In this document: in pieces, positions 51,621 through 60,361 of the stretch
Numbering within the stretch: the first letter of the stretch is position 1
How the letters are laid out: every line of letters begins with the position of its first letter
Assembly: GCA_035566435.1 (NCBI GenBank)
Contig: DATMRF010000100.1
Coordinates: 25,754-89,753, forward strand
Direction of reading: 5' to 3'
Source of the DNA: DATMRF01 sp035566435
GTDB taxonomy: Bacteria > Verrucomicrobiota > Verrucomicrobiia > Limisphaerales > UBA8199
Length of the DNA stretch: 64,000 bases
The notes under the pieces: generated by a model
What the model saw: only the letters and a program-made list of their open reading frames with translations
The model's database searches: none
Told to the model about the DNA's origin: nothing
Position numbers and translations under genes: made by a program

Positions 51621-52649
51621 TCAGCGCACGTTCTTGCGATACCAGTCCATCGCTGCCTCCAGCCCCTGGTCGATGCGGGAAACCGGCGCATAGCCCAGCA
51701 ATTGGCGGGCTTTGCTGATGTCCGCGACTGAATGCCGCACATCGCCCGGGCGGAATTCCCGGCAGCGCGGCTTCTGCTCTGGCAAGCCCGGTTCCTGCCG
51801 GCGTAAGGCGTCTTGGAGGGTTTGGAAAAGCTGATTGAGCGACGTGCGTTCCCCCAGCGCGATGTTGTAAACTTCGTTGGCAGCGTCGGGATGGGATGTC
51901 ATCGCCGCCAGCAAATTCGCCTGGACCACGTTTTCGATGTAGCAAAAATCCCGGGTCGTTTCGCCGTCGCCATTGATGTACACCGGCTGTCGTTTGAGCA
52001 GCGCCGCAATCCAGTGGGGAATGACCGCCGCGTAGGCCCCTTCCGGGTCCTGCCGGGGGCCGAACACGTTGAAATAGCGCAAACCGATTGACTCGAAACC
52101 GTAGGCGCGGGCGAAAACGCCTGCATACACCTCATCCATCGCTTTGGTTGCGGCATAAGGGGAGAGCGGTTGGCCAATCTTATCTTCCACCTTCGGCAGA
52201 TAGACATCGTCACCATAAACAGCGCTGCTCGAGGCATACACGAAACGCCTGACCCGGGCGTCGCGGGCCGCCACGAGCACGTTGAGAAAACCCGTCACAT
52301 TGCTGTGGTGAGCTCCGAGCGGATTCGCCATGGAAGCGGGGACAGAGCCGAGGGCCGCCTGGTGGATAACAAACTCCACTCCTGCGCACGCCGCCTGACA
52401 GACTGCCAGGTCGCAAATGTCTCCTTCGATGAAACGGAACCGGGCCCAGTGTGACGGGCCAACGCGGCTCCTGACTTCTTCGAGGTTTTTTTTGTGCCCT
52501 GAAGAAAAGTTGTCCAGACCGACTACAGGCTGATCGAGGTTAAGCAACGCCTCCAGCAAATTCGACCCGATGAAGCCGGCCACGCCGGTAACGAGCCATT
52601 TTTTCGGCGCCGCCCGGAGTTGACCCTTCAGCTTCTCGTAGTCGCTCAT
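51621..52649 (-). CDS. UDP-N-acetylglucosamine 4-epimerase-like SDR enzyme
   Basis: 342 residues. An extended SDR fold with NAD motif [16 protein letters not shown] at about 20-35, [15 protein letters not shown], catalytic Ser in [10 protein letters not shown] and the YxxxK pair in [13 protein letters not shown]. The sequence pattern is close to WbpP/TviC, enzymes that epimerise UDP-GlcNAc and UDP-GalNAc for surface polysaccharides. UDP-glucose 4-epimerase activity is the main alternative. It runs opposite to the efflux operon and stops 81 nt from it. The 163 nt between its start and the tRNA gene show no clear feature. Confidence 0.85.
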   Translation of the reverse strand: MSDYEKLKGQLRAAPKKWLVTGVAGFIGSNLLEALLNLDQPVVGLDNFSSGHKKNLEEVRSRVGPSHWARFRFIEGDICDLAVCQAACAGVEFVIHQAALGSVPASMANPLGAHHSNVTGFLNVLVAARDARVRRFVYASSSAVYGDDVYLPKVEDKIGQPLSPYAATKAMDEVYAGVFARAYGFESIGLRYFNVFGPRQDPEGAYAAVIPHWIAALLKRQPVYINGDGETTRDFCYIENVVQANLLAAMTSHPDAANEVYNIALGERTSLNQLFQTLQDALRRQEPGLPEQKPRCREFRPGDVRHSVADISKARQLLGYAPVSRIDQGLEAAMDWYRKNVR

Positions 52650-52812
52650 GCAAAATTCAGCATCCCGCCGGCGCCGTACGTTTCACTTTTCGCTTTTCAC
52701 GCGCGCGCAGCTTGCCTTAAACCGTGAGCCGCACCAGCCAATTTTTCAGTCGGATCCTTATTGCGCGCCGGGCCATTCTGTGCCAAGACTATCCCTGCCG
52801 GCTTGATGGAAT

Positions 52813-52888
52813 GGGGTCGTAGCTCAGTTGGTAGAGCGTCTCGTTCGCAATGAGAAGGTCAGGGGTTCGACTCCCCTCGGCTCCACCA
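52813..52888 (+). tRNA. tRNA-Ala (anticodon CGC)
   Basis: A full cloverleaf of 76 nt including an encoded CCA. The acceptor stem is GGGGTCG/CGGCTCC with the G3-U70 wobble that identifies alanine tRNAs. D-arm GCTC/GAGC, anticodon stem TCTCG/TGAGA with loop TTCGCAA (anticodon CGC, codon GCG), and T-arm AGGGG/CCCCT with TTCGACT are all present. The CCA end touches the stop codon of the convergent downstream gene with no spacer. Confidence 0.97.
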
Positions 52889-54403
52889 TTAGACGGCGCA
52901 ATCCCTTACCGCCTTACCCGCTGCCGACACATTTGCCAGGCGCATTTCGGAGTATTTCCGTGAAAGAATGATGCCATCCGCGCCGGCCTTCAGCGCGGCG
53001 GCCACTGCGGCATAAGTATCCTCCGAAGACGCTTTGCGGCTGTTCCGGCCGGTTGGGATGCCGATGTCGATCCCCGGCAGGACTTTACACTTGCCCTGAA
53101 CTCCCGCCAGCGCCCGTTTGGTTTCGCGAGCGACATAGTCGGCCGACAGACCCGCCTTCGGCAAGTCACCCAGACCGGCCTCATCGCCATAGTTCAGGAG
53201 GTGATTGTTGAACCGCAGCAACTCGTCCTTCGGCACGTCGCGGAAAACGGTTGACCCGACGTTCTCGATGAAATGGGCGTAGCGCTCACCGCCGCAGTTG
53301 TTATAGACCACGACTTTCAGGAAGTCGGCTTTCGCCGCGAGGTCGTCGTAGCGGCGAGTTGCGCGAAAGATCGGGTTGAAGGAATTCACGTGCTCGATGT
53401 GGAAGCCCACTTGCAGGCTGGGCCGGACGGCTTTTACCGCGGCGCGCACGTCCGTCAAGACCTGGTGTTTGCCCAGATCGAACAGCCGGTCCCACGCCAG
53501 GATCTCCGGGTTCTCTACCAGCACGCGCCAAAACTCGACGAAATAGCCGTCACTGGGCCGCTGGCCCGTCAGAGCCTGCTGCACGAACTCATCGAGCTTG
53601 CGGTAACCCTCGCGCGCGCGGTTGATGTCGATGCCGTGCGCCTCGGCGGCTTTCCGGTGATGATCGCAGAAGCAGGTGACGCGCCCAGAAGCAATGCTTT
53701 GAGCGTGGCTGGCGCCCAGAGCGTTCAGCAGCGGCCCATTGCGCTCGTTGAAAAACAGCACACCGTCCACGTCATACGACCGGCAGTAGTCCGTCGCCAG
53801 AGCGGTCCAGAAGTTTCGCACATCCGGGTTAAACAGGCACTGCGACCCGGCGCGGCGCCCGTTCAAATCGACTTCCGTGACTGCCTCGAAGCCCGGCACG
53901 GAACTTCGCCAAACATCCTCGCAGGAACAGAAAACCTTCAGCCCGCGTGTTCGAGCTTTCGGCAAAACGGCCTCCAGGATGTCCAGGTCTCCGAAGTCCG
54001 GCGCCCGGGTCTGCTTCAGAGTCGTGTTGCCATAAAACTCCGGATGTGGCTTTGCGTAGTTGCCGCCGTGGAAAGTCTTCTCGTCGGATTCCTGCGCTCC
54101 ATGGTCCGGGAACGGCTGGCCGGGCACTTGCCGCCCTGCCAGGCCGCGCCCGTAACTGAAGGTGGTCAGGAAGAGCGTGTTGACGGCGCCGCCCGACTGC
54201 AGCAAGTCGAGTGTCTGCTCGATACCCTCGTCCACAAACGAGACCGCGCCGATCTGCATGCCGATCATTTTCAACCCTGAGGCGGGCGCGGCGGCGGGTG
54301 CTGCGCCTGCGAGAACCGCCGGTTCCAGGGCCGACGCAACAGATAGGGCGGCTGTGCTCTTGAGGAAGTCCCTGCGGGAAACGACTGAAGTGGCAGATTT
54401 CAT
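52889..54403 (-). CDS. Tat-exported TIM-barrel glycosidase-like hypothetical protein
   Basis: 504 residues. The N-terminus is a twin-arginine signal ([18 protein letters not shown]). The rest looks like a (beta/alpha)8 barrel: [63 protein letters not shown] and [15 protein letters not shown] at strand ends, then [12 protein letters not shown] near the end. The layout suggests a glycoside hydrolase-like protein, and acidic residues such as Glu in FFNERNG are candidates, but no family assignment is safe. It faces the tRNA gene tail to tail and follows the isomerase gene on the same strand. Confidence 0.7.
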   Translation of the reverse strand: MKSATSVVSRRDFLKSTAALSVASALEPAVLAGAAPAAAPASGLKMIGMQIGAVSFVDEGIEQTLDLLQSGGAVNTLFLTTFSYGRGLAGRQVPGQPFPDHGAQESDEKTFHGGNYAKPHPEFYGNTTLKQTRAPDFGDLDILEAVLPKARTRGLKVFCSCEDVWRSSVPGFEAVTEVDLNGRRAGSQCLFNPDVRNFWTALATDYCRSYDVDGVLFFNERNGPLLNALGASHAQSIASGRVTCFCDHHRKAAEAHGIDINRAREGYRKLDEFVQQALTGQRPSDGYFVEFWRVLVENPEILAWDRLFDLGKHQVLTDVRAAVKAVRPSLQVGFHIEHVNSFNPIFRATRRYDDLAAKADFLKVVVYNNCGGERYAHFIENVGSTVFRDVPKDELLRFNNHLLNYGDEAGLGDLPKAGLSADYVARETKRALAGVQGKCKVLPGIDIGIPTGRNSRKASSEDTYAAVAAALKAGADGIILSRKYSEMRLANVSAAGKAVRDCAV

Positions 54404-54501
54404 GGCGCTATCCTCGCGTCAGCCCGGCTCAACAGGCAAGCACGAAACATGGTTGCGATTGCAGATGGACGCATTTGTAATTCCTTGGTGGAAGGGCGGA
54501 C

Positions 54502-54577
54502 CGGGGCGGGGACGGCCACCTCCTCGTGCGGTTCTCGTCAAAGCGGTGACTACGGGGACGTGGCCGTGCCCGCCCCG
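54502..54577. repeat. GC-rich 18-bp hairpin right after the isomerase stop
   Basis: Arm 54502-54519 (CGGGGCGGGGACGGCCAC) is complementary to 54560-54577 at 17 of 18 positions, with a 40-nt loop. On the minus strand it begins 2 nt after the stop of the gene at 54580-55464. There is no T-tract, so it may protect or terminate the transcript, or be a mobile REP-like element. Confidence 0.85.
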
Positions 54578-54579
54578 TC

Positions 54580-55464
54580 TTAGCCAGCGAGGATCGTTCG
54601 CATGAATTTGCAATTCTCCTGGTAACTCTCGAGCATCGGTTTGCCGGGCGGGACGGCGCCTTCGATCTGAACCCAGCCGGCGTAACCGATCTCGTCCATT
54701 GCGGCCCGGACCCTTTTAAAATCCACGTTTCCATGTCCCAGCAAGGCGCCGTTTTCCTTCGCATGAAACTCGCAGATGCGTTTGCCCAGCAACGGGATTT
54801 CGCGGTAGATATTGTAGCCGCGGTCGTTGGAATTGCACACGTCGTAATAAACCTGGACGGCAGGAGAACCGACGCGCTCGAGGATGGCGAGATGTTCCTC
54901 GGCGCTGAGCCAGCTCTCGATACCCAGCTTGACGCCCGCCTTTTCCGCCTTGGGTGCGACCGCTTTGAGCCGCCGCACGACTTCATCGACCCCGGCCTGG
55001 TCATGGCGTAAATCCCCTTTGCTGAAGAAAGCGAGGAGCACCACATTGACTCCCAGCGCCTGGCAAACGTCAATCGAATCGCTGACCCATTCGACGGTGC
55101 GCGGGTCCCTTGCGTACGGGACTTCGTTCATCTCGCCGATAGCGACCGACGCGACCTCGAGCCCGGCGCGGCGGGCGGCGTCTCTATATTCCTGCTGCAC
55201 GTCCTGTCGGCGCAGCCGCATGTTGTTCGCCGCGGTGCCGAGACTCACCTGCACGCCATCCAGCCCAATCTGTTTTGCGACCTCGAACGCCGCCGGGTCG
55301 CCCATCTTGCCGAGCGACCAATCGCAGGCGCCAAGGCGGAAGCGGCGTTTTTCGGGCGCGGCGAACAGCGGGGCACAATCGGCTGCCAAGGTCAGCCAGG
55401 CGGCGACCTGCGCCGAACGACCGAGCATTTCGCGGCGGGTAAGTCGATAGGAAGGCTCGCGCAT
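54580..55464 (-). CDS. sugar phosphate isomerase/epimerase-like TIM-barrel protein, Tat signal
   Basis: 294 residues from the ATG at 55464. The leader LTRREMLGRSAQVAAWLTLAADC is a twin-arginine signal. The AP-endonuclease-2-like TIM barrel is visible from FEVAKQIGLDGVQVSL, LGVNVVLLAFFSK, KAGVKLGIESWLSAEEHLAIL and VQVYYDVCNSN to ICEFHAKENGALLGHGNVDFKRV and GWVQIEGAV. The acidic and His residues (Glu in GIES, Asp in YDVCN, His in EFHAKE, Glu in QIEGA) match the metal site of xylose-isomerase-like proteins. Exported members are frequent in this group of bacteria; the substrate is unknown. Confidence 0.85.
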   Translation of the reverse strand: MREPSYRLTRREMLGRSAQVAAWLTLAADCAPLFAAPEKRRFRLGACDWSLGKMGDPAAFEVAKQIGLDGVQVSLGTAANNMRLRRQDVQQEYRDAARRAGLEVASVAIGEMNEVPYARDPRTVEWVSDSIDVCQALGVNVVLLAFFSKGDLRHDQAGVDEVVRRLKAVAPKAEKAGVKLGIESWLSAEEHLAILERVGSPAVQVYYDVCNSNDRGYNIYREIPLLGKRICEFHAKENGALLGHGNVDFKRVRAAMDEIGYAGWVQIEGAVPPGKPMLESYQENCKFMRTILAG

Positions 55465-55553
55465 CGTTCTGGTCCTCTCAGACTGGTTCGCTTTCATCAA
55501 GGCGAGGCTAGCTTCGACGGCCTGGCTCAGCAATCGCAATGGTGCGCTGCTGA

Positions 55554-56450
55554 TCAGGTCCAGAGCTTTTCCGGATAGTCTCCGCGTTCAATCAGCCGGC
55601 GAATGCCGGCCACCACTCTCTCGCGGTCCTCACGGTAGGTGATGCCGAACCAGGAATCCGACGTGCGCAGCACCTTGACGCGCGCTTCGCCGCCGGCAAC
55701 CAGCGTGTTTACTACGGAAGGGATGTAGAATTCGGCCTTTTCCTCCTGCCCGTGCTGCTCTAGAAAGGAGCTGAATTGTGTTGCCACTTTGGAAAAGATC
55801 GAAGGCGTGAAGCCCCAAATGTTCAGCGAGACGGTTTCATCGCCGGTCAGCGGGTGGACCTTTCCTGTAGCGTCGGTGTATTTCGCTCCCTCGCCGTCCC
55901 GCTCGATGCGAGTGAGCTCGACAACGCTTTCAAGGAAACTCGCGGAGTTCAAACGACACACTCCGCGAGCCACACTGCCGTGCTCTGAGAGCGTATTGCG
56001 CAACACAAACCCAACCATGGCGTAATCGGAGCCGCCCGAGTGCAGGTGTTCAGCCAGCCCACGAAACGAATTCGCGCCATAAAGGTCGTCGGCGTTGATG
56101 GCGGCGAACGGTTCGCGCACCATTTCGGCCCCTGCCAGGAGCGCATGACCGGTACCCCACGGCTTCCTGCGGCCGGCCGGAACAGCAAAGCGGGCCGGCA
56201 CCTGGTTCAATTCCTGGAAGGCATACGCAACCTCCATTTGGTTCTCGAAGCGGCGGCCCACGGTTTCCCTGAACGGCCTTTCGATATCGCGGCGAATGAC
56301 GAACACGAGTTTGTCGAAGCCGGCGCGGCGCGCATCATAGATTGAGTAGTCCATGAGCGTCTCGCCGCCCGGCCCCACCGGGTCGATCTGTTTCAACCCG
56401 CCGTAACGGCTTCCCATTCCGGCGGCCAATACCAATAACGTCAGAGGCAT
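55554..56450 (-). CDS. sugar-1-phosphate nucleotidyltransferase-like protein
   Basis: 298 residues from the ATG at 56450. The nucleotide-binding signature LVLAAGMGSRYGGLKQIDPVGPGGE is at residues 5-29, and the acidic metal site is INADDLYG near 115. The family transfers a nucleotide to a sugar 1-phosphate (NDP-sugar synthesis); the exact sugar is not readable. The gene starts one base after the GH20 hexosaminidase stop, so the two are surely cotranscribed, which favours an aminosugar substrate. An extension to 56630 overlaps GH20 and is rejected. Confidence 0.82.
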   Translation of the reverse strand: MPLTLLVLAAGMGSRYGGLKQIDPVGPGGETLMDYSIYDARRAGFDKLVFVIRRDIERPFRETVGRRFENQMEVAYAFQELNQVPARFAVPAGRRKPWGTGHALLAGAEMVREPFAAINADDLYGANSFRGLAEHLHSGGSDYAMVGFVLRNTLSEHGSVARGVCRLNSASFLESVVELTRIERDGEGAKYTDATGKVHPLTGDETVSLNIWGFTPSIFSKVATQFSSFLEQHGQEEKAEFYIPSVVNTLVAGGEARVKVLRTSDSWFGITYREDRERVVAGIRRLIERGDYPEKLWT

Positions 56451-56451
56451 C

Positions 56452-58101
56452 TCACTCCTTGGGACTGTCAGGTGCAACCGAAGCGTGACGGTAGTTGATG
56501 CCGAGTTGATCGAGCCGCCGGCAGTGGATTTGCAGCCGTTGGATGAAGCCATCGTAAGTCCGCAAGCCGGCAGGCGACCAGGCGACTTCAGCCAGCGCGC
56601 ACAGGCGCGGGAACGCCATGTATTCAGCATGTTTCAAGTTCGGCACGTACTCGGTCCAGAGGTTGGCCTGGGCGCCGATGATGTGAGGCTGGTAGGGCGC
56701 GGCCAGGTCCGGGGGCACCGGTTCGAACGAATACACCTGGCTCAGCGGCAAGTAACCACCGATGGCATGGGGCTCGCTGGTCTGATTCGTCGTTTGGTAA
56801 TAATCAAGGTAGCAATATTTGGTCGGAGTCATTACCACATCGTGGCCGGAGTTGGCCGCCTCTACCGCGCCTCCGATCCAGTCCATAATGGCGGCGTTTT
56901 GCGCCAGGCCGCCTTCCCGGATTTCGCTCCACCCAATCAGGTTGCGCCCGCGGGAATTCAGAGATTTTTCGATGCGTCGCACAAAATAACTTTGCAGCTC
57001 ATGTTCGGTTTTGAGGCCTTCGCTCTTCATCCGGGCCTGACACAGCGGGCACTTCTTCCAATTATCCTTGGGCACCTCGTCGCCGCCGATGTGGATGTAC
57101 TTGCCCGGGAACAGGTCGATGACCTCAGACAGGACATTCTGTAAGAACTCGAAGGTCTCCTCTTTGCCCGCACAATACACGCCGGCAAACACGCCGCCGG
57201 CCATGTCGGTGTTATAAGGTCCGCCGCTGCAACTGTATTGCGGGTAGGCGGAAAGCGCCGCGCTCGCATGGCCCGGCATCTCTATCTCAGGGACTATCGT
57301 GATATGCCGCGAGCGGGCATAGGCAATGATTTCGCGGATGTCCGCCCTCGTATAAAAACCGCCGTATCGGCCATCAGGCCCGTAGGCCGTGCTGGCTTTG
57401 GGATCCAACCCGAAGCCGATGTTCTTGCGCCAGGCTCCGACCTCGGTGAGGAGCGGGTATTTCTTGATTTGAATGCGCCAGCCCTGGTCGTCTGTAAGGT
57501 GCCAGTGAAACGTGTTGAGCTTGTGCAGCGCCATCACGTCCAGGATTTGCTTGATCTCTTCCTTGTTGAAGAAGTGGCGGCTCACATCGAGCATGAAGCC
57601 GCGCCAAGCAAACCGCGGCTGGTCGTGGATCCGCAAACAAGGGACCTGCCAGTCTCTCGTTCGCACCGGTTGTGCGGCGAAAACCTCGGGCGGAAGCAAC
57701 TGCAGCAACGACTGCACGCCGTAAAACAGCCCCGCTGGGTCGCTCGCCCAGATCACCACAGAATCGGGGGCGACGTTTAACTCATACCCTTCGGCCTGCG
57801 CTCCTGTCGCATCCATGGTGGTTAACAGGATTTCCCCTTTGTTTACCTGGGCTTTGGAAGTGGTGCTGACTTTAAACGGGTACCCGGTGCTCGTGCGGAG
57901 CCGCTCCGCGAGGTATTGTCCCGTCTCGCGCGCCGCTGAATCGACCCGAATGCGGGTTTCCGGACCCAGTTCGAAGGAGCCTTCGCGCGACTCGAACTTT
58001 TGGGGGAGTGGAACCAGGGCAGGTGGAAGCACGTCCGCAGCGATGACATTTGTCGCAGCAAAGGAAAGTATAATTGCCCCAAGTCTCAGCGAGTTTTGCA
58101 A
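56452..58101 (-). CDS. beta-N-acetylhexosaminidase (GH20)
   Basis: 549 residues if translation starts at TTG 58101, which gives a clean signal peptide (LRLGAIILSFAATNVIAA). The GH20b N-terminal domain (about 25-145) is followed by the catalytic barrel with FAWRGFMLDVSRHFF, FHWHLTDDQGWRIQIKKYP, IVPEIEMPGHASAAL and the catalytic Asp-Glu pair in YIHIGGDEVPK. It removes terminal GlcNAc/GalNAc from glycans. An in-frame ATG at 58245 would add 48 residues, but those codons run through a hairpin repeat, so I prefer the shorter form. It lies in one unit with the SSS symporter and nucleotidyltransferase. Confidence 0.92.
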   Translation of the reverse strand: MQNSLRLGAIILSFAATNVIAADVLPPALVPLPQKFESREGSFELGPETRIRVDSAARETGQYLAERLRTSTGYPFKVSTTSKAQVNKGEILLTTMDATGAQAEGYELNVAPDSVVIWASDPAGLFYGVQSLLQLLPPEVFAAQPVRTRDWQVPCLRIHDQPRFAWRGFMLDVSRHFFNKEEIKQILDVMALHKLNTFHWHLTDDQGWRIQIKKYPLLTEVGAWRKNIGFGLDPKASTAYGPDGRYGGFYTRADIREIIAYARSRHITIVPEIEMPGHASAALSAYPQYSCSGGPYNTDMAGGVFAGVYCAGKEETFEFLQNVLSEVIDLFPGKYIHIGGDEVPKDNWKKCPLCQARMKSEGLKTEHELQSYFVRRIEKSLNSRGRNLIGWSEIREGGLAQNAAIMDWIGGAVEAANSGHDVVMTPTKYCYLDYYQTTNQTSEPHAIGGYLPLSQVYSFEPVPPDLAAPYQPHIIGAQANLWTEYVPNLKHAEYMAFPRLCALAEVAWSPAGLRTYDGFIQRLQIHCRRLDQLGINYRHASVAPDSPKE

Positions 58102-58122
58102 GCTGTTGGCGCCTGCGTGATT

Positions 58123-58199
58123 AGGGTAGGGTGCCTGGTCCTCAGCACGCCCCGTTTTGCGCGGAATGGAACGGCGCACTGGGACAGCGCGCCCTACCT
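58123..58199. repeat. imperfect REP-like hairpin between the symporter and GH20 genes
   Basis: AGGGTAGGGTGC (58123-58134) pairs with GCGCCCTACCT (58189-58199), and inner segments (CCTGGTCC..CAG with CTGGGACAG, CACGCC with GGCGCA) continue the pairing with gaps. The element covers the in-frame extension upstream of GH20. Confidence 0.65.
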
Positions 58200-58268
58200 T
58201 TCCGGCTAAGGCTCCAGGCAGAATTCCAGCCATTTGATTTTTCATTTTGTGTTCTCAGACCAATTGAC

Positions 58269-60128
58269 TTACCTGGGCTTCGGCTCGGCGCCCGACCGAG
58301 CTCCAGCCGTGACTTCGACGGGCTCGCCTCCGGACCAGAGCCGGTTGATCACTCCCACGAGCGCCAGGCTGCCGACCGCAAACACCGCGAGGAGGAGCAA
58401 GGCGACGGTGGACCGGCCATAGAGGAAATTGCCGACCATGAATAGGCCCGACCAGATGACGGTACAACCGGCCACCCAACCGAGCAACGCCAGCGGAATG
58501 TTCTCATGGGTCGCGCGGGCTTCCTGTTCCGAAATGCCGGCTTCCACCCGGATGCGGCGCCAGCCTGGACCGAAGGGCCTGACTTTGCGGTAGAAATCGG
58601 TCAGCGTGCGCTTATCGGTCTGAGGGCCGAGGAAGGCAGTAGAAACCCAGCAAATGGTGGTCACCAGGATGGTGATTGGCAGGTCCAGGTTCAACCCGCC
58701 GACGGCGGTGCCGATGCCATTCTTGTGGAGGAGCAGAAACACCAGCGAGGTCGCGAACGAGCTCACCATCGCGACCACTTCGCACCAGGCGTTAATGCGC
58801 CACCAGAACCAGCGCAGCAAATAGAGAAGGCCGGTTCCGGCACCGATCTGGAGGATGATATCGAAGGCGTCTTTAGCCGTATCGAGCAAAAACGTGAGCG
58901 CTCCCGCGCAGACGAACAGCCCGACTGTGGCGAGGCGGCCGACCCAGACATAGTGCTTCTCGCTCGCGGTCCGATTAATGAATCGCCGGTAAAAATCGTG
59001 CACGAGGTACGACGCTCCCCAATTGAGGTGGGTGAGGATCGTCGAGGAGTTGGCCGCAATGAGGCCGCCGACCATCAAGCCAATGAACCCCACCGGCAAA
59101 AACTTCAGCATGGCCGGATAAGCAATGTCATGACCGAGCAGTTTTGGGTCGAGATTCGGAAAGGCTTTTTGAATGTCGGACAGTTCGGGATAGACCAGCA
59201 GCGAACAAAGGCCAACCAGGATCCACGGCCAGGGCCGCAGCACATAGTGGGCGATGTTGAAAAAGAGGACGGCGCCCAGGGAATCCTTTTCCGATTTGGA
59301 TGCCAGCATGCGCTGGGCGATGTAGCTGCCCCCGCCCGGCTCGGCGCCCGGATACCACACCGCCCACCATTGCACCGCGATCGGCATGACGAATACCGTC
59401 ATGGCGATCTCCCAGTTATTGGTGAAATCAGGAAGGATGTTGAGGTAATTGATCCCGCCCGGCCCGGCTTTGGCGGAAAGCGTCGAGACCAGGGTGTGCA
59501 TGCCGCCGACGTGCTTGACGGCGAACCAGGCGGCGGCAATCACTGCGGTCATTTTGACGAAGAACTGGATCATGTCGATGACCAGCACGCCCCAAAGTCC
59601 GGAATGTGCGGCGAAGACGACGTTGAGCACGCCGCAAATCAGCAGGGTCTGCCACCGTGAGAGCCCGAACAGGATGGCGGCAATTTTGCAGGCAGCCAAC
59701 GTAACAGTCGCCATGATAAAGCAATTGAAGAAAAACCCCAGGTACACCGACCGGAAACCGCGCACAATGCTGGCGGCTTTGCCGGAGTAGCGGATTTCGT
59801 AAAACTCGAGGTCGGTCATCACTCGCGAGCGTCGCCAAAGCCGGGCGTAGAAGAACACGGTCGCGACGCCGGTCAGCGTGAACGCCCACCAGCACCAGTT
59901 GCCGGCGACGCCTTGCCGCCTGACGATGTCGGTGACTAGGTTTGGAGTGTCGCTGCTGAACGTGGTGGCCACCATCGACAGCCCTGCGAGCCACCAGGGC
60001 ACCGACCGGCCCGATACGAAAAACTCGGAGGTGTTTTTCCCTGCGCGTTTGCCGAAAAACAATGCCGGGACGAAACAGATAAGCAAGGTCACCAGGACAA
60101 TGACCCAGTCAATGAGTTGTAGATGCAT
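58269..60128 (-). CDS. sodium:solute symporter (SSS family)
   Basis: 619 residues with about 13-14 hydrophobic segments. SSS hallmarks include TSEFFVSGRSVPWWLAGLSMVATTFSSDTPNLVTDIVR (TM1-2, sodium site), VFFYARLWRRSRVMTDLEFYEIRYSG, and GFIGLMVGGLIAANSSTILTHLNWGASYLVHDFY with the conserved Ser residues of TM8. The downstream GH20 hexosaminidase and nucleotidyltransferase suggest the cargo is an aminosugar or its derivative, but this is inferred from context only. It may be translated from the same message as the ABC genes upstream, separated by a 233-nt repeat-bearing spacer. Confidence 0.92.
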   Translation of the reverse strand: MHLQLIDWVIVLVTLLICFVPALFFGKRAGKNTSEFFVSGRSVPWWLAGLSMVATTFSSDTPNLVTDIVRRQGVAGNWCWWAFTLTGVATVFFYARLWRRSRVMTDLEFYEIRYSGKAASIVRGFRSVYLGFFFNCFIMATVTLAACKIAAILFGLSRWQTLLICGVLNVVFAAHSGLWGVLVIDMIQFFVKMTAVIAAAWFAVKHVGGMHTLVSTLSAKAGPGGINYLNILPDFTNNWEIAMTVFVMPIAVQWWAVWYPGAEPGGGSYIAQRMLASKSEKDSLGAVLFFNIAHYVLRPWPWILVGLCSLLVYPELSDIQKAFPNLDPKLLGHDIAYPAMLKFLPVGFIGLMVGGLIAANSSTILTHLNWGASYLVHDFYRRFINRTASEKHYVWVGRLATVGLFVCAGALTFLLDTAKDAFDIILQIGAGTGLLYLLRWFWWRINAWCEVVAMVSSFATSLVFLLLHKNGIGTAVGGLNLDLPITILVTTICWVSTAFLGPQTDKRTLTDFYRKVRPFGPGWRRIRVEAGISEQEARATHENIPLALLGWVAGCTVIWSGLFMVGNFLYGRSTVALLLLAVFAVGSLALVGVINRLWSGGEPVEVTAGARSGAEPKPR

Positions 60129-60185
60129 GCTACGTTCGTCTTATGTGGCGCCTCACTTAGCCGTATCTATTCAGTCGAAATCCTT

Positions 60186-60337
60186 AACGCAAAAGCGCAA
60201 AGAAGCAAAGACGCAAAGGGCCTGAGGAATCGGACGCCAAAGATCAGGTCTGTTGAGATCACTGGAAGGTGAACCTCTTGACCGAGGCTGAGCCCGGTTG
60301 CTGCCTTCGCGTCTCTGCACGTTTGCGTCTTTGAGTT
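60186..60337. repeat. inverted pair of period-8 repeat arrays (ABC permease-symporter spacer)
   Basis: At 60186-60217 four octamers read AACGCAAA, AGCGCAAA, GAAGCAAA, GACGCAAA. At 60305-60337 the reverse complement reads AACTCAAA, GACGCAAA, CGTGCAGA, GACGCGAA. Same period and consensus, opposite orientation, about 87 nt apart, inside the spacer between two minus-strand genes. Confidence 0.8.
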
Positions 60338-60361
60338 GAATTTCCATTCCATCGATACGGC

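Noticed and set aside
53273..54280. 335-codon + frame opposite the Tat TIM-barrel gene, and the 384-codon frame at 58506-59660 opposite the symporter
   Set aside because: No start context, no domain, and the minus frames carry signal peptides or membrane segments.
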